Shown here: in pieces, positions 52,701 to 64,000 of the stretch
Layout of the letters: each line of letters begins with the position of its first letter
Numbering within the stretch: position 1 is the first letter of the stretch
Origin: Trochalopteron elliotii
Lineage: Eukaryota > Chordata > Aves > Passeriformes > Leiothrichidae
Reading direction: 5' to 3'
Assembly (NCBI GenBank): GCA_024734555.1
Contig: JANPWX010000440.1
Span: 124,001-188,000, forward strand
Length of the DNA: 64,000 bases
The notes under the pieces: generated by a model
What the model was told of the DNA's origin: nothing
The model's input: only the letters and a program-made list of their open reading frames with translations
Database searches by the model: none
Program-made: the position numbers and the translations under genes

Positions 52701-55700
52701 GGGCACATATTGTAAGTGACAGGCAGTGCCTGAAAAAGCTTTTTGCTCTCAATGAGCTGCAAAGGTAGTTATTAAAATATTGTGAGCTATAAATAAAGCA
52801 GAAACATCTTTTCATAAAGGGTCTTTTTCCATCCACAGATGGGGAAAAAATAAAAACCTTCACAGAGGTGTCCTCGAACAGCACAATGCTGCCTTTTCCA
52901 ACATCTCAGCTTTTATCTGCTCCTGGGGGTTGTTCCTAACCCTCCGGCACAGTGTCCAGCTCTTGAGGCACATGCCTTGTGCTTGGCAGTGCTTCCTACA
53001 AGAGACAAGGACAGGCAATGCAGAGGGGTTTCAGCATCCCCCAGAGCTCCCCAGCCGCGAGCAGAGCCCCGGCAGGACAAAGTGGCCCCAGGTCCAGGGA
53101 AGCTGAACGTCCCCGCCCCAGGACAACAGGCTCTGCCTCCGCCCCAGCCTTCAGGGACAGCCGAAAAGCCACAGTGCCTTTATTCTGAGCCCGAGGTCCT
53201 GCTGCACACGGACAATGCGAATCAGAGTGAATGGGGCTGACAATATGGTGATAATATACCATTTCTTTCTCTCAGTAATTGTTGCGTGCTAAATTTAAAC
53301 ATGACAAAGCACATTGTATTTCTGCCTCAACTTTATCACTCCATAAGAAAAATGCTTGAATACTTCCCAAATTACAGCTCAGCCTAAAAGAGCTTTTTAA
53401 GCTTCTAGCAGAATTGGTTATTTCAGGTTAATAGAAGTGTTGTGAGGCCAGTGCTGTGAGCCCAGCACACGCTTCTGTATGGAGGATGAAAGCATGCCAA
53501 GGGCAATGAATGCAGTGCACAGCAGCAACACTCACATGGCCTGTCAAAACATTTCCTGTATTTCTTTAGTTAATAAAAATTAGGAAATTATTGCCAGCAT
53601 TTTAGGAACAGTAAATGCTGCAGTAATGTGGTAAGATATAGATAATCTATTGCAACATTAATAGGCAATCTCTTAAAATGCATTTGCAGCCTCATATAAT
53701 GGAGAGGACCCTGAAGTGCCAGCTCAGTAATGCACACCTGCTTAATTCTGAAGACACAGCTCCTTCCTGGCAAGCTTCCCCGGGAGACTGGCCTTGGGAA
53801 AGCAGAGTCAACATCTGGCTTTCCTGACTCCAGTAAAGGCCAGCCCCTGCCCACACACACAGCACTGGCACTGCACACAATTGCTGCACTCCTCACACCT
53901 GGGCTCCGAATTTCAGAGAGGGAAAATCTCACAAAATGTATCTAAAGATCAGGAGAATAGGGCAAAAGGCTTCAGAGCCCAATGAAGTGCTGTGTTTCCA
54001 AAAGAAAATGAGAGGATGGTGAATTAGTCTCTCCTGTAATATTTCTGCTTTTTTAAACACGTTTGAGAATACCTCTGGGGAGGAAGCCCAGGAACACAGC
54101 CATCAGCTGCCAGCTTGTGGCACAGGCCACACAGATCATTCCCAGCCCATTACTGGTGACATCTTAAAAGTCTGATCTGCTCTTTAGAACTTAGTGCACA
54201 GAAACATTTCAATGCACTATTCCATGCTGGGCATCTATTAAAAGAAGCAAACACAGTCTAAGCCTTCCCATGTCGTTTTCATAGAGAAAACAAGTAAAGT
54301 TTTCTGCCAATATTGTGTCATCTCATAAATTCCCTTCACAGCAGAGCAACAGAGAGTTATGTGAAGCAGGCACTAATCCATTCCAGTAAATTACAGCATG
54401 GTCCTGAAAGCAGTTTCTTAACAGAAGCAGTGGACTTTGGCTCCACTGGGTATTTATCTATATCTGGTTATTTAGCTGTGAATTTTGGCTGCTGAGCTGC
54501 TCCCTTCTCATGTTATGCATGAGAAGCAGCCACCTGGGTGTGCAGCCCTAGCATGAGATCAAGGAGCAGTACTTAATATCTAGTCTCGTGTCACCTGGGT
54601 GCTGTGCAAGTCTCACACCACCCTGGGGACTGTCTCTAAAACCAGACAGACAGAAAACAGAAGATGGATTTAGTCTGGATCTTTTGCATTAAGGCAAAAC
54701 TAATGCTATGACTTGGCTGGATGGAAATGCTACACTGAGTATCCCCACTACACAGCTTACATCTGCCAGTTGTAGAAAGAGTAGAATGGACAAGCCAAAA
54801 AAACATCCAAAGAAGCCAAAAAGGTTCATTTGTGTAATTAAGCAACTAATCAAGACATCAGCTCAAAAGATGCATCCATGGTGTGACAGGGATGAAACAA
54901 GGCAAATGCATTTTGCAGTGAAAGACACAAAAATGAAACAATTTATTTCTGCATCCATGTCTATTTGCTTGGCTTCTGTTAATAAACAGCACAGAACAAG
55001 ATCTTTTCCAGAACAAAAAAAATTTAGTTCTAGCCATGAGATCAACAGAGAGAAATTACTGTAAAAACCTGTCTAGAGCCCAGCTGTTCCACCCTTATGA
55101 AAAGGAGACAAATAGCCATGTACTGCAGGGGACACCCTCAGAGAAAACAGATTCTCACTCACTGTCCCCTTGAACTGGGGAGAGACAAATTCTTATGGAA
55201 TATTTCCATGTGTGCCTTATTAATGCAAACAGCTGCATAGCAAGGAAAAAAAAATCAATGGCTTTTAAAAAACTCCATAAATCTCCTGCACTATGTTGCT
55301 GTCTTCTTTATGGTAATGGTCAATACTGAATATTAATTGAAAATCAATGGTACCAATAATACTTCAACTAAATACAGACAATAGCTCTAAGTTTTCTTTC
55401 TCCTCTTTCTCCAATATCATCTTAAGCACTTCATTTTTTGGCTATAATTAAAAACGTTATCATGTGCTGTCTGAAAACTGATCACACTGTGTTCATAAAA
55501 ACCTGCTAGGAAATGTATCATTGTGATCACAGCTTTACATGTGGAACCAAGGCAGGGGCATGCATCCATTCAAGATGATCAACTGGGCCTTCTGAACACA
55601 CGAAGAGAGATTGTTTTTCCCATTAATGGGTACAAAGGCTGCAGTTTAATTTGTAGAAATTATACCCTTAGCACCTTCCCAGAAGCATGGTTTTGAATGA

Positions 55701-58700
55701 CAGGCATCTTGATTTTGTAAAACAACATCTGAAATAGAGTGGCACAAAAATGCTGTCTCCAGTGTGTCCATAGGGCCACTTCACTGCCCACCAGGACAAA
55801 TGTCCTGGGGCACTAAAGAGATTGCCTTTATAATAATTATGTTAGAATTACAATGATGAATTCTGACAACTGTAACTTCTTCAGGGTTATGACTGGAATG
55901 CAAAATTACATATTATCTCTTCATTCTTTGCCATTTAACTCACATTTCCTTCAGCAAGACTTGGAAAACCTGAAGTTAGTGTTAGCATTGGTACACATCC
56001 CCTGCAGATTCATGGCAAAAACATGACCCCATTTCAACTATTTCCTTGATATCAATACACTCCCATTTTCACTATTAATGAAATAGCAATTCCCAAAAGA
56101 AAAATGTCCCATGAGAAAACTCTCCATAGCTGTAATCATCAGCCAGAAGTCCAGGCTGTCAAAAGGCAGCAGAAAATTTGGTAAATGAAATCAGTTGTCT
56201 GTCTGGAATACCTTATCTCAGCTATCAGTTCTGAGGTTACCTATCCAAACCTCTGACCACACATCCTAGGCTGCAGTTCCGCTTTACTCTGAGCACTTAT
56301 GTGAAAAGAACAGGTCTAGGGAATGGGATTTTTTCAGGATAGCAGAAACCACGAACATTCTTTCCTTGATGCTATTCTTAGACTAAAATATTCATCCTTA
56401 AATTGCTTCTGTGTCTCCAACTGGGTTGTCTGGCAAGCTGACAGACAAATCTCAGTAAAAGACATACTTGATAAATATGCCCGGAGAAGTACTTGCAGTC
56501 TTGTTAGAAAAAGAAAAAAAATGGGGGTAAAATCAGGAAAAGAGCAAAAGAATAAGACAGAAGAAAATGCAAATTGCTCAGCTGCTCTGGCTGCATGTAT
56601 AACTTCTGGGAAAAGGCAGTGAGGATTAGCAAGAATGACAATTTCAACAACTGGGTTAATGTCTTCCAGCAGATACAAGATCAGTTGGGTACTGAGTTCA
56701 ACAGAGCCTTGACTTGCACAGCCACGCAGTGCAACCTCACTTCAGCATGGTGAGAAAATGATTGATTGATTGATTGATTGCCAAGGCTCTGGTGCTGAAC
56801 TTTGTTTTCTCCCTGCAGTATTTGCAGCAAGGTAAGCTACGTAAATAAACGGCCCCGAGGTATATTAACTCCATTGAAAGGAAAACACATGATCCTGTCA
56901 TAAAGCATTCATCCAACAATTCTTCAAAACTGTAAGTGAGGCTGTAATTTGCTGTCACTGTAATCCAGACATTCATTTACTTTTCCAAAATTGTTCTTTC
57001 CATAGAGATCCTTCTGCCTCCAAAGCAAAACTCAAAATTGTATCACCGACCTGTTAGGTTTAGGACTTAGCTTTGAGGATTTTTGTTGGTTTTTTTTGTT
57101 GAGGATTTTACAATGAGAGGGATTAAATACCTCAGAGCTCAGTTACCCCAGCAAACTGTCTGCATTCAAAACACCCCCAGCAGGACTAAGCTTCTCCTTA
57201 GGAGTAAAAAAAAGGAAAAGTGAAGAGGGATGTTTCCATGAACTAAACTTTTCAGGAGAAAAATTTTACCGAATCCATAATTTTCACAGATTTTTTTTTA
57301 ACCACAGCTAATTAGAATGTATTTTAATAATTATTGAACCTTTATGAAAAAATTTAAACCCTGAACAATACTTCCTGTACCACACAGACAGTCAGCAATG
57401 CTTCCCTGGGCAGACTTAATCAGAAATGAAAACTCATTTAGCTCCTGATTGATTAAGCTCCACAGCTCTTCAACAAAATGGAATTAAGAGGACCCATGTA
57501 ATATTGTTATATAGTTTCCTTGTGGGGAGCAGAGTGAGACATCTCACAATTCACACTGGTTTTTATTACAATGTCACTTGTTATTTGCAGTTTGACTCCT
57601 TTTTAAATTGTTTTTTGGCTTAGGATTTATTCATTGTATCATTGCAGTTCCGATGGCCCTGTAGTCAAAGCAAAGGGCCAGGAGGCCCTTGGGGACAGCT
57701 GGCCCCACTGGCACTCACTCCCTGTGTGGGACTGGGGCAAAGAGACAGAGCCAAGTTTCCACAACTTCCCTTGCAAAATTTTCCACAAGACTTCAGATAA
57801 AGCAAACCCTCCAAGGAAATTTTTAACCTATTTTTCAGGATTATATTTGTGTTAATCAAGAATTTGTAGATCAATGACTTTAAAAACCTTTAGGCTATAA
57901 TTACGTGCCTGAAATTCGCATGAGAATCAACATGGAAATTAAAACCACTTATATTGCAAAATAGCACTGTGCCCTTCTGCAGCACCAAAAAGTCTTGTCT
58001 TGAAAGAATTAAGTCTGATTACAAGGGATGAAAAAAACCCAAGATAGCCGTACATTTAAATTTAATGTGCATAGTCCCACTGAATTTATTAGGCTTTGAA
58101 ATCAGGTGGAGGGCTGCAGAGCCTTGGGATGGGCATGTCTCCCGTTGACATGCTGAGATTCTGCAGGTTTGGGATCCACCTCAAGCAGCTCTGCCAGCCA
58201 CCATGCAGCCAACAAGCAGCAGCTCTTGGCTGCTGCACTCCTCAGATCACTGTTTCCCCAGTAAATCCTGCCACCTCATATCTCCCCTTGAATGTAGTAT
58301 TTTATAACATCTATTAGTTAAGAGTTGCATAGCAGTTACTCAGCATAAATCCAGACATCTTCTCCCCTCATTTCATAATAAATAAATTAATTCCATCTTC
58401 TCAAAGATTTTGAATTCTATTTCCATGTAAAAGTTCCTGTTGCTGGAGAAGTCCAACCCCGTTACAATGAGGACTATGTCTGAAACATGTCTGTTATAAA
58501 TACAAACTTGGAAGGTGCAGCAAAATGAAAGAAAGATCACCACTACTTATCTTACAAAATCATTGACTGCATTTGCATTATCTTCTGAAGACATGAACCT
58601 GAAAACACGTTAATGCTCTGTTCCTGAGAGAAGGAGAAGAGCTGAAAACCAGCCAGACCAGATGGTGGGTGAGTGTGGGAATTTACTCCAGTAAAAGGAA

Positions 58701-58767
58701 TAAATTTCAGTCACTTCTCACAGTGACTGAAACCAGTGGGTGAAGCCAAATATCCCACCTCTTCACT
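40771..58767. other. Gene desert, part 1
   Basis: About 18 kb without a recognisable exon, RNA gene, provirus or long repeat on either strand. There are only short open frames. A perfect (ATTG)5 tract lies at 56761-56780. AT-rich islands (for example 42160-42240 and 48080-48260) could be conserved non-coding elements, but this cannot be told from one sequence. Confidence 0.55.
56761..56780. repeat. (ATTG)5 microsatellite
   Basis: Five perfect ATTG units. Confidence 0.9.
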
Positions 58768-58890
58768 AAACAAAAAAAAAAACAAAAAAACAAAAAAAAA
58801 AAACCCAAAAAAACACAACCAAACAAACAAAAAAAAAACCCACCAAAAAAAAAAAAAAAAAAAACCACCAAAAAAAAAAAAAACCACAAA
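58768..58890. repeat. A-rich, C-punctuated low-complexity tract, left of the gap
   Basis: Long A runs broken by C, CC or CCC, including CAAACAAACA followed by A-run and CCCACC. A very similar order recurs right of the N run. Confidence 0.9.
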
Positions 58891-58964
58891 CCCAGAGCCT
58901 AATTTTATGTGCCTGGGAGTAGCTATCTGAGCTTCAGGCAATACAAACGCTGCTATTACTGGGG

Positions 58965-59022
58965 NNNNNNNNNNNNNNNNNNNNNNNNNNNNNNNNNNNN
59001 NNNNNNNNNNNNNNNNNNNNNN
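58965..59022. other. Assembly gap, 58 N
   Basis: Run of 58 undetermined bases between 68 bases of ordinary sequence (58897-58964) on the left and an A-rich tract that begins immediately on the right. True gap length is unknown. Confidence 1.
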
Positions 59023-59096
59023 ACAAACAAACAAAAAAAACCCACCAAAAAAAAAAAAAAAACACCAAAAAAAACAACAAACCAACCAAAAAAAAA
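59023..59096. repeat. A-rich, C-punctuated low-complexity tract, right of the gap
   Basis: Begins ACAAACAAAC and continues with an A run, CCCACC and a long A run. It resembles 58818-58880 in motif order. Confidence 0.9.
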
Positions 59097-60969
59097 GGCA
59101 AGGTGAAAACTGGAGCAAGTGTCTGTAGAAAAGAATTGCTCCTTCTGCATTCACACATCTGGTAAAAGCCACACTCTGCTTAAACTGTTCCTTCATGTTC
59201 TTCATTTATGCCAGAAAAAAAGAGTTAAAAGTCAAAGCACTCCTACAAGTAACTGCTGATGCCCCATCTCTGCTGGAGCTTGTCCATGTTTTGTTGGAAG
59301 CCATTGTTGATACCAGCACGAGCAATTACTATGAACCTCTTCAGTACCTCTTCAAGTGACACAAAAACCTACCCTCAAAATTAATCCCAAATGATTCTCT
59401 CCAGAAATGGGGAGTGTTCCTTGACTCTGGGCTGCCGTATCATCTGCCCACTGTTTGTGGAGATAATATTCAAAGGCTTCTCCCCATTTGAACCTTCAAA
59501 AAAAAACAGTGTCAAACAAAAGGAGAGCACTTTAACTTCTCACTCTGGTGTCAGAGTCCCCAGCAGAAAAGTGAGCAAGAATGACACCAAACATGGAAAA
59601 GGAACTTCGCAGTTTTTCCAGAAAGCTACATGAGACACTCTAGGCACAGATGTTCAAGCAGCTAAAAAAAACACAATCAAAAAATCAAGTTGGAAAGATC
59701 AGAAAGAAGTTTTGTAAGTTTCTTTATGTGCCAAGCCCATGACCAAGGAGCTTCTAAAGGACCTTGCAAGAAGTGCACTTTGCTTTCTCAGACTTATCAC
59801 TGGGGTCCACTACCAAGGAACAAGAGATTCAGCTTAAATAAAGGTATAAGAGGCTGGCTTTAAGAGTTAATTCCGGTCCTCCTTTATCAGTGTTCTGTTT
59901 CACATCACTGATCTTGAGCCAATGCCTTTACACAACAGGTGGGCGCATTTTCTACTTTTCCCCGAGTCAGCAGTCCTGCTGAAATAAACCTTGGTTTTGT
60001 TCTCCTTCAGCCTTCAACACAAATTCATGGCAAACATCCCTCCTTACTGTCTTTCTGAAAAAGATGTAATTCTTCTGTCCGTCCTCTTTCAGCTTCCCCA
60101 GCCACTAACAGGTACTAAAACTGAAGTCCACACTGTTGTGAAAGCAAAAGTTGAATGATATATAGCAGTTTAGAATTAACATGCTAATGAATTCTCTGAA
60201 ATAATTGAATCTAAGGTTACAGTCAATAGCACTAATTGTCGCAGGGATAGGCTATTACAAAAAAAAAGGATAATTAGAATCACTTCTGCAAACAAAATCC
60301 TTTGTTATTAATTAAGGTGAAAATTAACTGTCAATCATGTTTACCAGAAGCAAATTCAAGATTTACCTGATAATGATGTAACATGCATTGTGGTGAATGG
60401 TGCCACATCCAGCTATCATCCCCTGCAGATCAGCTTCCCCCCAGCCTGCCCACCCTGCCTCTTCTCCCACGTTCAGCAAGCACAAGGGCTCCACAAAGGG
60501 CTTGCGGTGGTGAAGCAGCTCATTCAAGGCATCCCGCAGGAGTGCAGCCCTGCCTCACACCCCACTCAGCAAACACACAAGCTCAATGTGCTATCAATCT
60601 CTAAACCTCACAGAAGAAACTTGCATGTTAGACTTCAGTTTCAAGTCCCAGCAAGGTGTGAATTATTATCCCACAGTGACCATTTAAATCTCATAATAGC
60701 AATATGTGATGATAATACCTACATTGTAGATGCTTTTCCTAATAATAAAAAGGACATGATCAAGTTAGTATAAGCTTGATGACTCCGCTAAGATTTTCAG
60801 TTTTTGAAAAAAATTTGGTATGGGTGTGCCAGTACGTCTTGACTGCTCCAAGAGCAGGATTTATTGCTCTGCCTTATATTTTTAATTCCTGCTGTGGTTG
60901 GAGGAGGCATCTCTTGCTTGCAATATGCATTAATGTATCTTCTCTGCCTTGGAGCTTTCTAGAAAACAA
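59097..60969. other. Gene desert, part 2
   Basis: Unique non-coding sequence with no recognisable exon or repeat. Confidence 0.55.
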
Positions 60970-61013
60970 GGGAGGGGAGGGGAGGGGAGGGGAGGGGAGA
61001 GGAGAGGAGAGGA
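60970..61013 (+). repeat. (GGGGA)n / (GGAGA)n polypurine tract, G-quadruplex motif
   Basis: About five GGGGA units followed by GGAGA units make a 44-base purine-only tract on the + strand. Consecutive G4 runs with one-base A loops fit the G-quadruplex pattern; the tract also suits triplex (H-DNA) formation. Confidence 0.9.
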
Positions 61014-61174
61014 ACTATTCCTTACTCAGTTTCACCTAATGACAGGCAATGTTTCACAGATTATTCCAATGCTGGAAAAAGAAGAAGAATGAAGAATGTT
61101 AGTGGATGCAAGGATACAAAACACAGATGGCTGTTAGTGGAAAGAGCTACTGATTCTCTTGGGCAAATTCAGTG

Positions 61175-61198
61175 GAATCATTGAATCATCGAATCATC
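61175..61198. repeat. Three 8-bp tandem units (GAATCATY)
   Basis: GAATCATT, GAATCATC, GAATCATC in tandem. The period and sequence are close to the terminal octamer of avian CR1 read on the opposite strand, but no CR1 body follows. Confidence 0.6.
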
Positions 61199-61206
61199 TC
61201 CGTGAC

Positions 61207-61297
61207 AAAAAAAAACAAAAAACAAAAAACAAAAAACAAAAAAAACCAAACAAACAAACAAAAAAAAAACCAAAAAACCAAACAACAAAAAAAACCC
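61207..61297. repeat. A-rich low-complexity tract with (CAAAAAA)n
   Basis: A runs separated by single C (about five CAAAAA-type units), then CAAACAAACAAAC, AACCAAAAAACC and a final AAAACCC. It is on the same strand and in the same style as the tracts near 26.6, 58.8 and 59.05 kb. Confidence 0.9.
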
Positions 61298-64000
61298 ACT
61301 AACAAAAATTCCCTGCAAAACCAGTCTCAGAAGAAAGTGTCATGCTTTGATATAGTGGTTCAAATGCAAATGCAGACTTAGATCACCCGCAGGCTCTGCT
61401 GAGTTCAGCAAGAGACAGATATTAGTTCTTACAAATGAGGATCAGATCCAAGGATCAACCAACTGGCCAGTGGAAGCAACAGATAGAAGCGACCTTTATT
61501 TCTCAAAATTTTAAAAATGTGAATCAAAGACCAGTGAAAACAATGTAAGTCCAATGACCTCACTGGGCTTTGCCAAGATGCTCATTTCCATGTTGCTCCA
61601 TACAACTTCTGAAGTACTGGTTCCATCCTAGAAACTGGGCCCTGGAACAAATTTTCCTGAGTTTGGAAACAAGTTAGTATTTTTTGTCAGTTTTGTTTTC
61701 TTTGAATTTCATCAGTAGTAAATTTTTTTGCCTGTAGGGAAATACTCTGAGTATTTGTTGTTTGTAATGTCTCTGGGTAAGAGAGTGTGACAAAGCAGCA
61801 CAGACTGCGGTCAATGAGCTGACTCATAACGTCCTTCCTCTTCCTCCCTGGTATGTTACCAGAGCCTGGCCACTCTGGCTGTGCTTGGAGTCACTCTCTG
61901 AAAGTGTTGTCACCTGGAAAATGGGTCAGCTAGTGGCTTTAGGTAGACATTAATCAATATGACATTACTGAAATGTCAAAACATTTGTGTAAGTATGAAG
62001 TGTAACTTGTAGAGAGCCGGTAAACAAGGGCACAGTAAAAGTTTAGGCTCAGTTTCAGAGCCCAGTTTTCACTGAGGTATTTTAAAAAAAGACACTTTCA
62101 GTGGTGCACAATGCCCTCCTACTGTGTTAATTGACTTGAAAATTTGATGGTGTGACTTTGTGCTTAGCTGGGCATTGAGTGGTTCTGAAATTCCAGTTGT
62201 CCTGTTACCCTTTGAAGTCTTGGGGAATAAAATCAAAAAAAGCCCTGTGATGACTAACATCTTCTTCCCTGGTTTAATGGTCTTGAGTCACAGTGTGCAG
62301 CTGCAGCAAAGACAACCCATGCTGGTACTGACACTGCTTTTGTCAGAACATTATCTCCACAGCAGGGGAGAGTCTCTGGTGGAAGGAAAAAAACCTCTAG
62401 AAAATACTCTTACCTGTGTGACCAGCACTCATGGACTGCTCTCTCCCAGTCCCCGTGCTCAGGAGCTCTTTAATTAAAGCCAAGCCATGTGCTCCAACAG
62501 CTGTGTTTACTAGACCAACAGTGACTTGCCCTCTAAAACTAGTTCTTAGTTGTTGTCAGCTGTGTTTATACAGATATGGGAAACTTCATGTGGCAAACCA
62601 TTTGCCAAATGCCCTGCGAATTCAGCTATTTTCCCTGTGCTGACATAACATTGGCATTACCTAGTTTTAAACTTCAACATATCTGTATGACAGTGCTGCA
62701 GATAAATCCTCAGCTAAAAGTTCAGCCTTGAAAGCAATTCTTTGGCGAGCACGTATATGCTGAACACAAAGGACACCCTGCCTAGTATTTCTTTGCTTTG
62801 GAGGATCACAAATCAAAGCCACTTTCTTATTCAGCCACTGCTATTTTCGGAACAGGGAGGTTCACAAGGAGGAAGAGGCAGGAGGTCACATCACCCTGCG
62901 TGGTATAAGCAGGGTGTGTGGGAACATCCCACATCAGAAGTAGCCAAATTCATGTCTTTCCATTACCTGGAGCCCCTAAATTCAACATGTTAGCAATGCT
63001 TAACGTGGTAAGTGTGTCACAGGCAGAAGCATATAGGAGATACAGAAAGTCTTGCCCATTATTTCCTCTGGATTCTCTTAAGACATGGATAATTGACACC
63101 CTAAACCCAAATGGTGCTGTGCTAGAATTGTGGCCAAAGCAGCACTGATAGCACAGAGGCATCTCAACTATTACTGAACACTGAGGCATAGCACCAAGGC
63201 TTTTTCTGCTTCTCCTGCTGCCCTCAGTCAGTCAATAGAGAAAAGGCAAGAATAACAGGCAGGACAAACACACAGGGTAAGAAACATGCCTGTGCAGCAT
63301 CCTGCAGGAAGGAATTCATGATCATCATGGATTATAGATGAAATGTGAATCGACTCATGATGCTACAAAATATCAAATGGAAAGAATGCAGAGGGGAATG
63401 ATCTGAAGTCTCAAAATTGCTTAGGAAAAACAGGCGAGAGAACAATTTAGTCTAAGGAAGGTCAGGCTAAGGAGATCAGGTACAGATGTAACAGAGGGGG
63501 AAAGCAGCGAACATTAACATTATAGGGCTCTTTTCAGAGGCATTTAGACATGCTAAACATCAAACTCTCCCAGGATTATGCTCCAAGTCACTCACCCTAC
63601 TACTGAAAACAAATGCATGTTCTTAAATTACAGCTAAACACTCACACAAGTTAATGGCTTCTAGAAAGTCAGAAGCATCATCTCAATAGAAGAAGCAAGC
63701 TTCTGCTCTATGAACGGATCTAAATTCAGAACAACTCAAACTAGACCTCGGGATCTCTAACTCCAATTCAAGCCATGTCTATGCAAATGATCCAACAGGA
63801 CTGCTGCATTTTCTACAAAAGAAAAGAACAGAACAATCCTGCTCACCTGCAGCAAGAGGCAGTCTCATTAGACATTCCACATCAAGTACCTCTCAACAAC
63901 TTACCGGAACATGATGGTTAAAATTTGAGCAAGCAGCTGCCAAGGAATTTATCATTCTGATAACGTTTGAGGTACAGAAGTCAAGCGTTAATAGACCTGC
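61298..64000. other. Gene desert, part 3, to the window end
   Basis: No exon, RNA gene or transposable element recognised. Ordinary AT-rich non-coding sequence continues to the edge. Confidence 0.55.

Noticed and set aside
58711..59205. Phe/Lys-rich open frames running through the gap
   Set aside because: They are translations of A-rich low-complexity tracts and N bases, not genes.

Overview
The window looks like vertebrate, probably bird, nuclear DNA. It carries one complete intron-containing gene, WSCD1, on the + strand and otherwise only non-coding sequence. The bird call rests on a short gene (coding span under 12 kb), very few interspersed repeats, and a fragment that resembles the antisense strand of an avian CR1 LINE near 40.7 kb. 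No prokaryotic or organellar signal is visible, and I found no tRNA or rRNA gene.

Layout. 1-8.1 kb: non-coding, no recognisable exon. 8.14-8.66 kb: CpG-rich island with a 19-bp minisatellite and a good splice donor; this is the best candidate for the WSCD1 promoter and first exon. 8.7-14.6 kb: probable first intron. 14.645-26.533 kb: the eight coding exons of WSCD1, rebuilt by splice sites and reading phase into exactly 576 codons including the stop (575 residues). About 26.53-27.4 kb: 3' UTR with poly(A) signals. 27.7-64 kb: a gene desert holding a GC-rich minisatellite (31.5 kb), the CR1-like piece, several A-rich tracts, a 58-base run of N (58965-59022) and a (GGGGA)n G-quadruplex-type tract (60.97 kb).

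Function. WSCD1 is a type II Golgi membrane protein with two WSC domains and a PAPS-dependent sulfotransferase domain; the family is known as sialate:O-sulfotransferases. Everything else in the window is at most regulatory or repetitive DNA around this gene. I see no operon, CRISPR array, provirus or novel multi-gene system. The observations most worth checking are the promoter minisatellite, the upstream ORFs in the WSCD1 leader, a symmetric SOX-like palindrome and a hairpin in WSCD1 introns, and the gap flanked by look-alike A-rich tracts.
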